From: Succinivibrio dextrinosolvens
GTDB lineage: Bacteria > Pseudomonadota > Gammaproteobacteria > Enterobacterales > Succinivibrionaceae
Assembly: GCF_011065405.1 (NCBI RefSeq)
Contig: NZ_CP047056.1
Location: forward strand, 2,006,747-2,070,746
Reading direction: 5' to 3'
Length of the DNA stretch: 64,000 nucleotides
The position numbers and the translations under genes are program-made. Under the pieces are notes generated by a model. It was not told the origin of the DNA. It saw only the letters and a list, made by a program, of their open reading frames with translations, and did not search any database. Shown piece after piece: positions 17,431-27,236 of this stretch (within the stretch, counting starts at the first letter, position 1; each line of letters begins with the position of its first letter).

Positions 17431-18426
17431 ATGAAGACTAAGTTATTAGCTTTAGCTGTTGCTTGTGCAACTGCTTCTTTCGCAGCAAACGCTGCTGTTA
17501 GCGATACTTTCAGTGTTGGTGGTGCTGCTGGCTATGTTCGTGGTTTTGACCACAACTTTGATGGTGCTGACTTCGAGAAGGAAGGCTACGGCTTTAAGCT
17601 AAACGGTGAATACAACTTCACTAACTGGTTCGGTTTAGGTGCTGGCTATGATTACACTGGAAAGCAGCACATTACCTCTGATGATAACAGATCTGGCTAC
17701 CACAGCAATATCGCTGAAGTTTACGGCAGATTCGCTTATCCTCTAGACAACACCGGTTCAGATGTTTTCTTCAAGGTTGGTCCTACTGCTAACTGGTCAT
17801 CAGTTTTCGGTGAGACTCACCACAAGCTAGGATTTGTAGCAGGTGTTGGTGCTCAGTATGCATTAAACGACAACCTTGCTATCCGTGGCGGTTATGATTT
17901 CTTCTACAGAAACATGAAGCGTGATGGCGCTCGTGTTGACAACGGTATGTTCTACGTTGGCGTACAGTACACCTTCGGTGCTAAGAAGGCTGCTCCTGCT
18001 CCTGTAGCTCCAGCTCAGAAGACTGTTCGTGTAACTGAGAACCACACCTTAGACGCTGGTATCCTATTCCCATTCGATGGTTCAAACCTATCAGCTGAAG
18101 GCAAGCAGGCTGTTGCTGAGGTTGTAAATTCTTCAAGCAACCTACAGAACACCGAGTTCGAAGTTTACGGTTACACTGACCGTATCGGTTCAGACGCTTA
18201 CAACAACAAGCTATCTCAGAAGCGTGCTGACGCAGTTGCTGCTGAATTACAGAACAACGGCGTAACCACTCTGAAGGCATCAGAGGGTCGTGGTAAGTCA
18301 AATCCTGTAACTGGTGACAAGTGCAACTCAGTACAGGGCCGCAAGGCACTTATCGACTGCCTAGCAGCTGACCGTCGTGTAGAGGTTGTTGTTACTGGCG
18401 ATACCACCAAGGTTGAGAAGCAGTAA
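17431..18426 (+). CDS. OmpA-family outer membrane porin
   Basis: A 331-residue outer-membrane protein. Residues 1-21 are a signal peptide ending ANA. An eight-stranded beta-barrel domain follows with alternating aromatic residues, then an Ala/Pro hinge (AAPAPVAPA near 185-195). The C-terminal OmpA domain (about 205-325) has the peptidoglycan-binding pattern YGYTDRIGSDAYNNKLSQKRA. A Cys pair near 290 and 308 resembles the disulfide of enterobacterial OmpA. It tethers the outer membrane to peptidoglycan. Its codon use is strongly biased, consistent with high expression. It is monocistronic, with its own leader and terminator. Confidence 0.93.
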   Translation: MKTKLLALAVACATASFAANAAVSDTFSVGGAAGYVRGFDHNFDGADFEKEGYGFKLNGEYNFTNWFGLGAGYDYTGKQHITSDDNRSGYHSNIAEVYGRFAYPLDNTGSDVFFKVGPTANWSSVFGETHHKLGFVAGVGAQYALNDNLAIRGGYDFFYRNMKRDGARVDNGMFYVGVQYTFGAKKAAPAPVAPAQKTVRVTENHTLDAGILFPFDGSNLSAEGKQAVAEVVNSSSNLQNTEFEVYGYTDRIGSDAYNNKLSQKRADAVAAELQNNGVTTLKASEGRGKSNPVTGDKCNSVQGRKALIDCLAADRRVEVVVTGDTTKVEKQ

Positions 18427-18440
18427 TAATCAGCTCAAAA

Positions 18441-18466
18441 AAAATCTCCCGTTAAGGGAGATTTTT
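18441..18466. terminator. Terminator after the OmpA-type gene
   Basis: AAAATCTCCC and GGGAGATTTTT arms around GTTAA form a 10-bp stem with T-runs on both strands. It also lies at the 3' end of the converging binding-protein gene. Confidence 0.9.
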
Positions 18467-18469
18467 ATT

Positions 18470-19474
18470 CTAATTCTTTTTAATCACTCTGGTATAAGGT
18501 ACATAAACCGTACCGTTTTTAGAGATTTTCAGCTTAAGTTCTTTTTCTAGCTTTTTATTATCAGTTTCCTTTGATGTTGCAAGTTTCAGAATAACCTTAA
18601 CCTGTTCTTTGGTATCATTCACTAGAGTTCCTTCAAGCTTATTCTCTTCAATTGCCTTTAAGGCTGGTTCAATGGCATCTATTCCGAATACAGGTATATA
18701 ATTTTTGGTCTTGTCCCCAGTATTGAAGCCTTCGTTATTAATTACTGAAAGAGCCCCTAAAGCCATAGCATCGTTATTGCAGATGATCAGCTCAACCTGA
18801 TCTACCCCATTGTGGATTATAAAATTCTCGAGTTCACCTCTAGCCTTAAAACTGTCAAATTCTCCGTTGAGCTTGGCTTTAATATCAATATTGTTATATT
18901 TACCAGACAGTTCATTAATTACGGTCGTGGTTCTAAGATATGTAGCCTGATGATCCTGAGGTCCTGTTAATAAAATTGTTGATATACGGCCGTCTTTGTT
19001 TCTGTCGACTTCTGGATGCTTTTTGATATAGTTGTCAACCATTTCTGCCTGCAGCTGACCTGCCTGCATGGAATCACCTTCTACGTACCATGCTTTTGCA
19101 AAACCATCGAGCATATTCAAATCAGGTTGACGGTTAAAGAAAACCAGTCGACTGTCTTCCTTTTTACAGTTTTCTATAACTTCGTCCGTAATTACCGGCT
19201 GAACCAGATTAATAATTTTAGTCTGATGGTTAGACAGGGTAGAAGCAATCTGAAGTTCCTGTGTGCCTGCATCATTGTTGGCATCATAGGTCTCAAGAGT
19301 TAGATTCTGTTCCTTAGCTACTGAATCCAACTGCTCCTTGAAAGAGGAAATATACTGGTCGGACAGGCTGTAGTAAAAGACATCCAGTTTATTCTGTTCA
19401 ACAGCGTTAACGTTACTGGAAATACCGGTTAAAAGCACGGCAAGAATACTTAAATGTGATACTTTAAATTTCAT
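18470..19474 (-). CDS. Galactose/glucose-type periplasmic substrate-binding protein (MglB-like)
   Basis: A 334-residue periplasmic sugar-binding protein with an N-terminal signal peptide ending near VNA (residue 24). It has the MglB-type calcium loop DRNKDGRIS near 158-166 and the conserved CNNDAMALGA and PVFGIDAIEPAL segments. MglB delivers galactose/glucose to the MglAC transporter and to the Trg chemoreceptor. No ATPase or permease lies next to it, and it is a single gene. It either serves a transporter encoded elsewhere or acts as a sensor. The sugar specificity is inferred from similarity only. Confidence 0.88.
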   Translation of the reverse strand: MKFKVSHLSILAVLLTGISSNVNAVEQNKLDVFYYSLSDQYISSFKEQLDSVAKEQNLTLETYDANNDAGTQELQIASTLSNHQTKIINLVQPVITDEVIENCKKEDSRLVFFNRQPDLNMLDGFAKAWYVEGDSMQAGQLQAEMVDNYIKKHPEVDRNKDGRISTILLTGPQDHQATYLRTTTVINELSGKYNNIDIKAKLNGEFDSFKARGELENFIIHNGVDQVELIICNNDAMALGALSVINNEGFNTGDKTKNYIPVFGIDAIEPALKAIEENKLEGTLVNDTKEQVKVILKLATSKETDNKKLEKELKLKISKNGTVYVPYTRVIKKN

Positions 19475-19579
19475 AGAAATATCCTACATAGAACATTCAG
19501 AGATTAATAAATAAGTAATGTACCCTAAAGTATAGGCGGTGAATAGAAAATAAAAAGATGAGAATGTATAAGAGCTGAT

Positions 19580-19614
19580 AAAAAAATCAGAAAGGCCTAG
19601 ATTAACCAGGCCTT
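19580..19614 (-). terminator. Terminator of the CobW-family/hydrolase operon
   Basis: AAGGCCT (19592-19598) and AGGCCTT (19608-19614) form a 7-bp stem. The A-run at 19580-19586 is a T-run on the minus strand just after it. Confidence 0.8.
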
Positions 19615-19645
19615 AAATAAAAAGTTTATTTGAATAAGCCGACTA

Positions 19646-20794
19646 TTAATAATCATCCGCTCTTTCAATCCCGTCTATCATCTGCTGATAATAGGAAATT
19701 GCAGCAGAATCTGGATTCTCCATAATCTGCTTGAACATATGTTCAATCTGCTCCATAACGCTTGCTCTGCAGATAAATACAAGCTGTGAGCGTCTTTCTC
19801 CATTAGGCCAGCTGTGAAGCTCTGAGAGAGGGTACAGATTGCCCTGAACACCATGGATCACAATTGGTTTCTCCTGGTCCTTAAGATCAATGATGCCCTT
19901 GATTCTTAAGATGGAGTCACCATACTGTTCCTGAACAGTGCTGATGCCTGAAAGCAGGGCCAGTGCTTCGATTGGCTCATCAAACTCCATACAGAAGGAA
20001 TCAATATCTGAATGAGCGATAATCTTTGGCTTGGATACACCAATTGTAGAGTTTACAGTTGCTGGTCTGATTGAGGAGGCCAGATTTGGTGACTTGAAGT
20101 TCAGCCAGGAGGTAACCTTTTTGTCAAATGCCTGATCCGCATTCTTGTAAGGTCCGATATCAAATAGGATCTTAGGAGAAATATTACCTTTAACAGCTGG
20201 AAATACCTTGGCTGCAGGATTAATCTTGGCAGTAATCTCATAGATGGCATCAAGCTCGTCTGATTCGATTAGATCAGTCTTACTTACAATGACAATATCA
20301 GCAAGAGCAATCTGTTTAACTGCCTCGTACTGCTTTTTTAACTGATCACGGACAAACATACCGTCAAGAACGGTAACGGTACCATCGTGATAGTAATGGT
20401 CTAAGAGGAAGTCGTCTCCGTTTAGAGTTCCGATAACTCCAGATGGATCAGCAAGACCTGTGGTCTCGATGATTACTCGTTTGAATTGAGGAATTTCTCC
20501 TCGCTGAGCTTTGATGTAGTTGGTGGCAAGAGAGTCTACAAGTGCGCCCTGAAGTGAGCAGCAGATACAGCCTGACTGTAGCAGAACAACTGAGGAATCA
20601 ACAGATTCAACCAGCTCATGATCAAGACCGACATCTCCGAATTCATTGATTAGAACCAGAGTATCTTTGAAGTCTTCTGAATTTACCCAGTGATTTAATA
20701 AAGTTGTCTTACCGCTTCCTAAAAAACCTGTAATGATATTAACGGGAATTTTATTCTCGTCATTGATTGCAGGATTCTCTGCATTATCTGACAT
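19646..20794 (-). CDS. CobW/COG0523-family GTPase (putative metallochaperone)
   Basis: A 382-residue G3E GTPase. The Walker A motif GFLGSGKTTL is at residues 23-32, the family metal-binding motif C-x-C-C in SGCICCS near 75-81, SKTD is the guanine-specificity region, and a CobW C-terminal domain follows. Members insert or deliver metals (cobalt, zinc, nickel) to target proteins. It lies 10 bases after the hydrolase gene on the same strand. Unlike many family members it lacks a long His-rich stretch. Whether it handles zinc or another metal cannot be read; no Zur-type site was recognised. Confidence 0.9.
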   Translation of the reverse strand: MSDNAENPAINDENKIPVNIITGFLGSGKTTLLNHWVNSEDFKDTLVLINEFGDVGLDHELVESVDSSVVLLQSGCICCSLQGALVDSLATNYIKAQRGEIPQFKRVIIETTGLADPSGVIGTLNGDDFLLDHYYHDGTVTVLDGMFVRDQLKKQYEAVKQIALADIVIVSKTDLIESDELDAIYEITAKINPAAKVFPAVKGNISPKILFDIGPYKNADQAFDKKVTSWLNFKSPNLASSIRPATVNSTIGVSKPKIIAHSDIDSFCMEFDEPIEALALLSGISTVQEQYGDSILRIKGIIDLKDQEKPIVIHGVQGNLYPLSELHSWPNGERRSQLVFICRASVMEQIEHMFKQIMENPDSAAISYYQQMIDGIERADDY

Positions 20795-20804
20795 TATATA
20801 GTTC

Positions 20805-21770
20805 CTAATTTTTGAATAAAAAATCTAAAGCTTTGGTTAGAGATTTTATCCTAAATTCGTCACTTTCGTTAATAATATCGTGATAAGCATTCTCAATTAC
20901 TTCAAATTTAGGTGGCACAGGATCATTTGCGTGTTTCTCAAAGAATCTTTGTGCTTCTTTGGTTGAAACAACCTTGTCATCCCCTGCACTCTGACAGAAA
21001 ACAGGAATGGTAAACTCAAACTTGTCTTTAAACATCTCCAGCTGTTTCTTCATGGCTTCCTTTACAAAATGGAAGGTTGGTCCGCCGATAGTGTAAACCG
21101 GATGCTTAACAAAATAATCATGGTAATAGTTAAAGCGCTCAGGATCATGTGAATGATGGTTGCCTTCAAACTCCAGTCGCTTGTATTCAGAGCCATGAGG
21201 TGTATACATATGACTGGTAAATGGAAGAAAATCCAGTAGGGAGATGAAGAAATAGAAATTTGCCTTGGATAGCTTGAAATAAGGCCATAGATAAGGCGCA
21301 ATCAGAGATATTCTTTTTGGTTTGTTTTCATGATTCTTCAGAATATCCAGGGAAATCAATCCGCCAAGTGAGAAAGCCAGCAGGTTGTAATCCTTTATAT
21401 TCAGTTTATCAAGTACAAAGGTTACATCCTTGGCGTAATCCTCAAAATGCTCAATATGATATTTCTGACGGTCGGGTAATACACGGGTGGAACTGCCCTG
21501 TCCTCTTGCAAAGATAACCACGCAGGCTACCTTAAGTTTTGAAAGCGTATAAAACAGCTCACAGTATTTGTGGGCGATTTCTCCTCTGCCGGGAATGATC
21601 ACCAGACTTTCAACTGGATCATCAACAATCAGTCTTGATGCTGTTAGTTCATAACCTTCAGGATTGGTAAAGGAGAGGTTTTCGACATTGGACAGGTAAA
21701 ACTTCTCAAGCATTTCTCTGTCTTTCCTGAGAGTTTCGGTATTGATGAAGGCGTCTTTGATTCTTTTCAT
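20805..21770 (-). CDS. Alpha/beta hydrolase, lysophospholipase L2 (PldB)-like
   Basis: A 321-residue serine hydrolase. The nucleophile is in LAFSLGG near residues 130-136 (the elbow is A-F-S-L-G rather than G-x-S-x-G), the acid in SAGDDKVVS near 267 and the histidine in NAYHDII near 300. The overall pattern resembles PldB-type lysophospholipases/monoacylglycerol lipases. There is no signal peptide, so it is cytoplasmic or associated with the inner membrane. It is the promoter-proximal gene of a pair with the CobW GTPase. Substrate not known. Confidence 0.78.
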   Translation of the reverse strand: MKRIKDAFINTETLRKDREMLEKFYLSNVENLSFTNPEGYELTASRLIVDDPVESLVIIPGRGEIAHKYCELFYTLSKLKVACVVIFARGQGSSTRVLPDRQKYHIEHFEDYAKDVTFVLDKLNIKDYNLLAFSLGGLISLDILKNHENKPKRISLIAPYLWPYFKLSKANFYFFISLLDFLPFTSHMYTPHGSEYKRLEFEGNHHSHDPERFNYYHDYFVKHPVYTIGGPTFHFVKEAMKKQLEMFKDKFEFTIPVFCQSAGDDKVVSTKEAQRFFEKHANDPVPPKFEVIENAYHDIINESDEFRIKSLTKALDFLFKN

Positions 21771-21847
21771 GTTGAGGCTCGTAATTTGCGCAAAACTATC
21801 TATCTATAAATAAAATATAGCGAAATTCGAGTCGATATCAACTGAAT

Positions 21848-24016
21848 CTATCGTCTGCGATAGATAGTGATCACATTTGGCACAGCTTTAATTCTCTTCA
21901 GTACAGATGCCAGATGAAGTCTGTCTCTGACAGTAATAATAAGATTTATCAGGAAGGTCTTTTCATCCTTGAGATCAGAATTGATACTCTCAATTCTGGA
22001 ACCGGCAATATCAATGGCGTTGGAAATTTCTGAGAGAATACCCTGTCTGTTTTCAAGCTCAATGAAGAGACTGGTCTTAAAGTCCATGTTGGCTGTAACA
22101 GGAAGGTTCCAGCTTACATTCAGAGTCTTGCCCGGACCTCTTTCGTTTTCCCTGATGTTCTTACAGTTGATGTTATGGATAACGATACCTCTTCCCTGTG
22201 CAATATGAGCAATAATCTTGTCGCCTGGAATAGGCATACAGCACTGTGCATAGGTGAAAGGCATACCGCCGGTACCCTTGACTGGCAGCTCATGATGATT
22301 GTGAGAGTCAGGATCTAGGAACTTGACCACAGCCACGGTAAGAATATTACCCATGGCAATATCGGTAAACAGGGTCTCGACATTAGGTTCGTGGAAATTC
22401 TCGATAATGCTCTTAATCTGCTCTTCGCTTAAGGACTCGATTCTGGTTGGTCTTAAAGCGTTCTGCAGCAGTCTGCGTCCAATCAGCTGGCATTCCTGAG
22501 AACGAAGTCCCTTAAGATACTGTCTGATGGAGGAACGGGCTCTCGAAGTAACCACGGTGGACAGCCATATAGCGTTAGGGCAGGCTTGGGAGGAGGTAAT
22601 AATCTCAACTGACTGACCTGACTGCAGACTTCTTGAAAGCGGGAATACATGATGATTTACACGGGCACCGATACAGTGATGACCGATATCTGTATGCAGT
22701 GCATATGCAAAATCAACAGGGGTAGCCCCCTTAGGAAGATTGTAGATAGTGCCGTCAGGGGTAAATACAAAGATTGAATCCGGGAACAGGTCGGTCTTTA
22801 CATCCTCCACGAACTCGAGAGATGATCCTGCACTCTGCTGCAGATCAATCAGATTCTTAATCCAGTCCTGTGCATTCTTCTGGGAGGCGGTAGATACTGA
22901 TTTTGAACCGTTTTCCTTGTAGGCCCAGTGAGCGGCAACACCTCGTGCAGCCATCTGATCCATGAATTCAGTTCTGATCTGAACCTCAATAGGTACACCG
23001 TGAGGACCTATAAGTGAGGTATGCAGTGACTGATAGCCATTTAGTTTAGGAATGGCAATGTAATCCTTAAAGCCGTTTGGGCGTGGCTTGAAGAGGTTGT
23101 GCATCTGACCGAGTACACGATAGCAGGTATCAACATCTTTCAGAATGATTCTAAAGCCGTATACGTCCATGATTTCACTGAACTGCAGTTCTTTCTGAAC
23201 CATTTTACGGTAGATGGAGTACAGGCGTTTTTCTCTGCCTAAGACTCGAGCTTCGATGTTTGATTCCTTAAGACGGTTGCGGATGGCTGTAAGCATACTT
23301 GAAACAACCTCTTTACGGTTGTTTCTGGCTCTGGTAACCGCTGCCTTAAGTACTCTGTATCTGGTTGGATAGATGGAGGCCATGCAGAGCTCTTCAAGTT
23401 CCTGCCGAATCTCGGAGATACCCAGACGGTTGGCAATAGGCACAAACACATCCAGTGTTTCCTTTGCAATTCTAATGCGTTTGTCAGGTCTTAGCGCACC
23501 AAGAGTTCTCATGTTGTGGGTTCGGTCTGCAAGCTTTAGAAGAATAACTCTGATGTCCTTTGTCATGGCCAGAATCATTTTTCTAAAGTTTTCCATCTGT
23601 GCTTCCTTGTAGTCCTGGAAGCGAAGTTTATCCAGTTTGGTTACACCTTGAACCAGTGCCCGCACGGTGGAACCGAATTCTTCCTCAATCATCTGCTCGG
23701 TGACCATGGTATCTTCAACAACATCATGTAGCAGGGCAGCTTCAATTGATTCGGCATCCAGATGCAGCTGTGCAATTACAGTGGCTACTGCAATTGGGTG
23801 GATGATATAAGGTTCGCCTGAGGCTCGTTTCTGATCTTTATGGGCAAAATCAGCAACAAAGAAACAGCGGTCAATCTGATCAATAAGGTTTTGAGGAAGG
23901 TATGAGCAGAGCTGTGCTCTCAGATGCTCATAATAAGGAAAGTTAGGAGAAGATAAGGCTTGATCTAATGGAGAGATGCCTTCACATTTAGGAATAAAGC
24001 ATTTATCTTCCCCCAT
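21848..24016 (-). CDS. spoT: Bifunctional (p)ppGpp synthetase/hydrolase SpoT
   Basis: A 722-residue RelA/SpoT homologue. The HD hydrolase motif HDVVEDT is intact at residues 97-103, so ppGpp hydrolysis is expected. The synthetase domain (SIYRKM near 262, EIMDVYGFRI near 278), the TGS domain (VFTPDGTIYNLPKGATPVDFA near 407-427) and a C-terminal ACT domain (about 655-722) follow. It controls the stringent response. It starts 12 bases after rpoZ, as in enteric bacteria; trmH and recG do not follow directly here (recG is at 55504). Confidence 0.96.
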   Translation of the reverse strand: MGEDKCFIPKCEGISPLDQALSSPNFPYYEHLRAQLCSYLPQNLIDQIDRCFFVADFAHKDQKRASGEPYIIHPIAVATVIAQLHLDAESIEAALLHDVVEDTMVTEQMIEEEFGSTVRALVQGVTKLDKLRFQDYKEAQMENFRKMILAMTKDIRVILLKLADRTHNMRTLGALRPDKRIRIAKETLDVFVPIANRLGISEIRQELEELCMASIYPTRYRVLKAAVTRARNNRKEVVSSMLTAIRNRLKESNIEARVLGREKRLYSIYRKMVQKELQFSEIMDVYGFRIILKDVDTCYRVLGQMHNLFKPRPNGFKDYIAIPKLNGYQSLHTSLIGPHGVPIEVQIRTEFMDQMAARGVAAHWAYKENGSKSVSTASQKNAQDWIKNLIDLQQSAGSSLEFVEDVKTDLFPDSIFVFTPDGTIYNLPKGATPVDFAYALHTDIGHHCIGARVNHHVFPLSRSLQSGQSVEIITSSQACPNAIWLSTVVTSRARSSIRQYLKGLRSQECQLIGRRLLQNALRPTRIESLSEEQIKSIIENFHEPNVETLFTDIAMGNILTVAVVKFLDPDSHNHHELPVKGTGGMPFTYAQCCMPIPGDKIIAHIAQGRGIVIHNINCKNIRENERGPGKTLNVSWNLPVTANMDFKTSLFIELENRQGILSEISNAIDIAGSRIESINSDLKDEKTFLINLIITVRDRLHLASVLKRIKAVPNVITIYRRR

Positions 24017-24028
24017 AGAGTGCTCCGA

Positions 24029-24313
24029 TTAGCTAAACATCTCTACGCCATCAATTGGAGCAAATTCGTTATCAGCAGGGTGAATAGAAGAATCACGTAG
24101 GTGGTCTTTTCTATCCTGCTTGTCTAAGAATTCTTTAGTAATTAAGCCTTCTTCGATCTCACGTAGAGCGATAACTGTAGGCTTATCCTTATCTTCTTCT
24201 ACAAGTGGATTGCTTCCTGAAGCAATCTGACGTGCACGGCGAGCTGCAAGAAGAATCAGGTCAAAACGGTTTCCAACTTTCTTTACAGCGTCTTCAACGG
24301 TAACTCTTGCCAT
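24029..24313 (-). CDS. rpoZ: RNA polymerase omega subunit
   Basis: A 94-residue omega subunit with the conserved [21 protein letters not shown]-terminus and the RARQIASG helix. Omega helps assemble RNA polymerase and forms part of a ppGpp site. It lies directly before spoT. A 399-base gap, longer than in E. coli, separates it from gmk. Confidence 0.97.
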   Translation of the reverse strand: MARVTVEDAVKKVGNRFDLILLAARRARQIASGSNPLVEEDKDKPTVIALREIEEGLITKEFLDKQDRKDHLRDSSIHPADNEFAPIDGVEMFS

Positions 24314-24712
24314 AATCTGTACCTTTAAAAAGATTAAAATCTGTCTTTACTGTTTTTTTCCATATGAAGACAGATTGCAGAACTTCTTTTATGAAGTTCC
24401 TTAAATATCTCATATCGAAATTCTATACCGATAAACCTCCTAATACAATATATTAGACAGGCTTATGCTGCTTAGTGATCGTTAATTCTCATTTCTGCAC
24501 TGTGCAGGTGATGATTAATGATCTCTGGTAAAGACAAAAATAAAAACTGAAGAAACAGCATAACTATGTCTTTTAAAGTGAAAAAAAACTCGGTCTCAAT
24601 ATGTTATTGAGATCTTTTTCTTAGTTTTTTTTGGAGCTTAGAAGACAAGACCTGCTTTTACCAGTGACAAAGCAGGTGCCATTATACACTAAAAAATCCC
24701 AATTCAATCAAA
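24314..24712. other. Non-coding gap between rpoZ and gmk
   Basis: No coding sequence is visible. The region holds the gmk terminator (24593-24614) and should hold the rpoZ-spoT promoter on the minus strand. A further stem, CCTGCTTT (24651-24658) with AAAGCAGG (24668-24675), lies between gmk and the terminator and has no T-run. Confidence 0.5.
24592..24614. terminator. Terminator of the engB-gmk operon
   Basis: A 10-bp stem with one wobble (24592-24601 with 24605-24614) and a 3-base loop. On the minus strand it is followed by AG and eight T, as expected after gmk; a shorter T-run is also present on the plus side. Confidence 0.8.
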
Positions 24713-25336
24713 TTAGTTTTTGTTCAGATCAAAAAGTTCTGATATTTCTTCTTTCTTCTTATCCAGCTTTGATCTGTTGGCCAGAATAATTGATCTCATG
24801 TTGAGAACGCTCTCTTCGAAATCATCATTAACGATGACATAGTCGTACTCATCATAATGAGAAATTTCACCCATAGCCTTGTTCATTCTCTTTTCAATAA
24901 CTTCAGGAGCATCAGTAGCACGGGTTACCAGTCTGCGGTTAAGCTCTTCTAGTGAAGGAGGCACAATGAAGATTCCCTTTGCATCAGGTGTCTGCTCACG
25001 GATCTGTCTTGCTCCCTGCCAGTCGATGTCCAACAGCACATCCTTCCCTTCATTAAGCCACTGTTCAACAATCTCTTTTGAGGTGCCGTAGTAGTGATCA
25101 AACACATGAGCATACTCATAGAAGGCTCCACGGGCAATCAGAGCTTCAAATTCCTCGTTGGTTACAAAATGGTAGCTTACATGATCAACCTCACCTGGTC
25201 GTGGCTGACGGGTGGTGTGAGATACAGAAAGTCTCAGAGAGTCATCAAGATTGAATCTCTTTAAAATTGAAGCAATCAGGGATGATTTACCTGCTCCTGA
25301 TGGGGCAGATACGATATATAGGGTTCCTTTTTTCAT
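24713..25336 (-). CDS. gmk: Guanylate kinase
   Basis: A 207-residue enzyme that phosphorylates GMP to GDP. The P-loop [13 protein letters not shown] is at residues 8-20, and the GMP-binding stretch [13 protein letters not shown] near 45-58 is present. It follows engB by 7 bases on the minus strand, forming an operon. In E. coli gmk is directly upstream of rpoZ-spoT, and this order is conserved here with a terminator between. Confidence 0.97.
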   Translation of the reverse strand: MKKGTLYIVSAPSGAGKSSLIASILKRFNLDDSLRLSVSHTTRQPRPGEVDHVSYHFVTNEEFEALIARGAFYEYAHVFDHYYGTSKEIVEQWLNEGKDVLLDIDWQGARQIREQTPDAKGIFIVPPSLEELNRRLVTRATDAPEVIEKRMNKAMGEISHYDEYDYVIVNDDFEESVLNMRSIILANRSKLDKKKEEISELFDLNKN

Positions 25337-25343
25337 AGTTCTA

Positions 25344-25979
25344 TTATTCTTCGTCTGTATGTGTAAGCTCGAACCAGTTTCTTAATACTTCTCTGGTTTC
25401 ATCAATACCGATTTTCTTTAGGGCAGAGAAGGCAATGATCTTAAAGTTTCCGCCAAACTCTGACAGTGCGGTTCTGACTTCTCCGACCATTTCCTTGCGC
25501 TTGTTGACGCCGAACTTGTCTGCTTTGGTAAGAAGAATAAGGGCAGGCAGATTGGAGGCGATTGACCAGTCGATAATCATACGGTCATGATCTCTAAGCG
25601 GGGTTCTGATATCCATGGTCACCACAAGACCGCAGAGACATTTTCTCTGCTGCAGATAATCAGTCATGGATTTCTGCCACTGTCTTTTCATGTTTTCTGG
25701 GACCTGTGCATAGCCGTATCCAGGAAGATCAACAAGATAGCGCTTATCTGCTACAGAGAACAGGTTGATAAGTCTTGTACGTCCTGGGGTTCTACTGGTT
25801 TTGGCTAGATTTTTCTGATCGCAAATTGCGTTGATTGAAGAGGATTTGCCTGAATTAGATCTACCAATAATAGCAATTTCAGCGCCCAGATCCTCCGGTA
25901 GCTTCGAAATATCTGGTGCGCTGGTTACAAATTTGGTTTTTCTAAAATCTAAGACAGCTTTTTTGATAGTATCTGTCAT
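25344..25979 (-). CDS. engB: Ribosome biogenesis GTPase YsxC/EngB
   Basis: A 211-residue Ras-like GTPase required for 50S subunit assembly. G1 is GRSNSGKSS (38-46), G3 DLPGYG near 84-89, and G4 TKAD near 150-153. The segment [14 protein letters not shown] is typical of the family. It lies 20 bases after the DUF3334 gene and 7 bases before gmk, so the three are probably co-transcribed. Confidence 0.97.
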   Translation of the reverse strand: MTDTIKKAVLDFRKTKFVTSAPDISKLPEDLGAEIAIIGRSNSGKSSSINAICDQKNLAKTSRTPGRTRLINLFSVADKRYLVDLPGYGYAQVPENMKRQWQKSMTDYLQQRKCLCGLVVTMDIRTPLRDHDRMIIDWSIASNLPALILLTKADKFGVNKRKEMVGEVRTALSEFGGNFKIIAFSALKKIGIDETREVLRNWFELTHTDEE

Positions 25980-25999
25980 GTATAAATATCTAAATCTCG

Positions 26000-26608
26000 T
26001 TAAACTTTATACTGCTCCAAAATATCATCTGGGGATTCAGTGTTTTTAGTCTCAAAATCACGAATAGCAGTAAATGTAGTATCATCCATGGCAAGTTCAA
26101 CATAGAATACATTTCCTGATTCTGTATTGAAGGTTACCTTACCGAAAATTGGATTATCCAGGTCAACAGAAATGTTAATCTGAACTTCACGTGGTAATAC
26201 TAACATTTTTGGCTGTGATTGGTCGATCCTAATATGCAATTCATCACTAACCTGACGTGTAAAATCACCTATCATCTGGTTCATTAATTCGCCAAGGGAG
26301 TTACTTACCTCGTCCTGAGTATAGTTCTTAGCCATTTCAGATTCAGGAAGACCCATGTTGCCAAGATAAGACTTGTACAGCTCCATTGCGGTTTCCTTTG
26401 GGAAATTAATAACCACCATACCTGAGAATGAACCGGTAAACATCACAAAGGTACCGATATCTGGAGTCAGAACTGTTTTTGAAATCTTCTGAATCAGTGG
26501 CACGAAAGCTGTTTTTTTACCAGTTGCTGAAGTTAAAACAGAAGCAACACTCTGGCATAGAGATAACATAATATCGTTGCTGCCAATAATCTTTGGTTTT
26601 TTAGCCAT
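26000..26608 (-). CDS. DUF3334-family protein, CheX/CheC-like fold
   Basis: A 202-residue soluble protein resembling the DUF3334 family of marine and enteric gammaproteobacteria. The segment VSNSLGELMNQMIGDF near residues 105-120 resembles the E-x-x-N-x-x-x-G core of CheC/CheX phosphatases, and the chemotactic-phosphatase-like fold is suggested by the GTFVMFTGSFSGMVVINFP stretch. It is the first gene of the engB-gmk group. The family has no proven function; a role in dephosphorylating a CheY-like regulator is only a possibility. Confidence 0.7.
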   Translation of the reverse strand: MAKKPKIIGSNDIMLSLCQSVASVLTSATGKKTAFVPLIQKISKTVLTPDIGTFVMFTGSFSGMVVINFPKETAMELYKSYLGNMGLPESEMAKNYTQDEVSNSLGELMNQMIGDFTRQVSDELHIRIDQSQPKMLVLPREVQINISVDLDNPIFGKVTFNTESGNVFYVELAMDDTTFTAIRDFETKNTESPDDILEQYKV

Positions 26609-27236
26609 ACACCCTCCATAACAAGTGTCTGCTTTTAAGTTTAGGTTACGATTTGAATAAATGTAGTATGGTGATCAATAATTTCGGCTTAAAGTGGATT
26701 AATCTAATCTTTAAATAAGTAATTATCTTTATAATCAAAGCGATATATAACGAAAAAAATTAATTTATTATGAGAAACAGTTCAAACTTTCTGTTCCTCT
26801 GAACGTTTCGTTCTCCTTAGAACTGACGGAAAAGAAAAAAAGTCAGATATGACATTAATCAACAAGGAGATGTTTAATTTTTTTTCCAAGCAAAAATCTT
26901 CACTCTGTGATCTTTTTCATCCTCAAAATTATGAACGTGAGAAAGTCTTCATCTTCCTTGCTGATTAATTTTGATAAGTACTAATTCGGTAGCTAGCCTT
27001 ATAAGTAGGTTAGAAATTTTTTTCAAAACAAGAAGTTTTCAAAAAGAACTCATTAAGTCCGATTATAAAGTGTATTAACTGTCACTCTATAAACTCAAAA
27101 AATTTCTCAGATAAAACCTCCGCGGATTTTCATCCTGTCAGAGTTGTCGTTAGGCTGCTCAAGGTGTGTTGTCACTTCGTCACAGCGTATATACGGACTG
27201 CAATAAGTTCTTTTTGAGAGCTCAAGAGAGCTTTCT
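26609..27236. other. Long AT-rich intergenic region between DUF3334 and MATE genes
   Basis: No convincing gene is present in 628 bases. It must contain promoters for both divergent genes. Two adjacent small hairpins, GTTC/GAAC (26793-26804) and GTTCT/AGAAC (26810-26823), occur near its left side. The 27120-27236 part, just before the MATE gene, is less AT-rich and contains short self-complementary segments (CCGCGG, GAGAGCTC/GAGCTTTC), so a structured leader is possible. No known riboswitch was recognised. Confidence 0.4.

Noticed and set aside
26849-26983. Small 44-codon frame before the MATE gene
   Set aside because: It has no suitable ribosome site for its first ATG, no amino-acid run and no similarity that I recognise.
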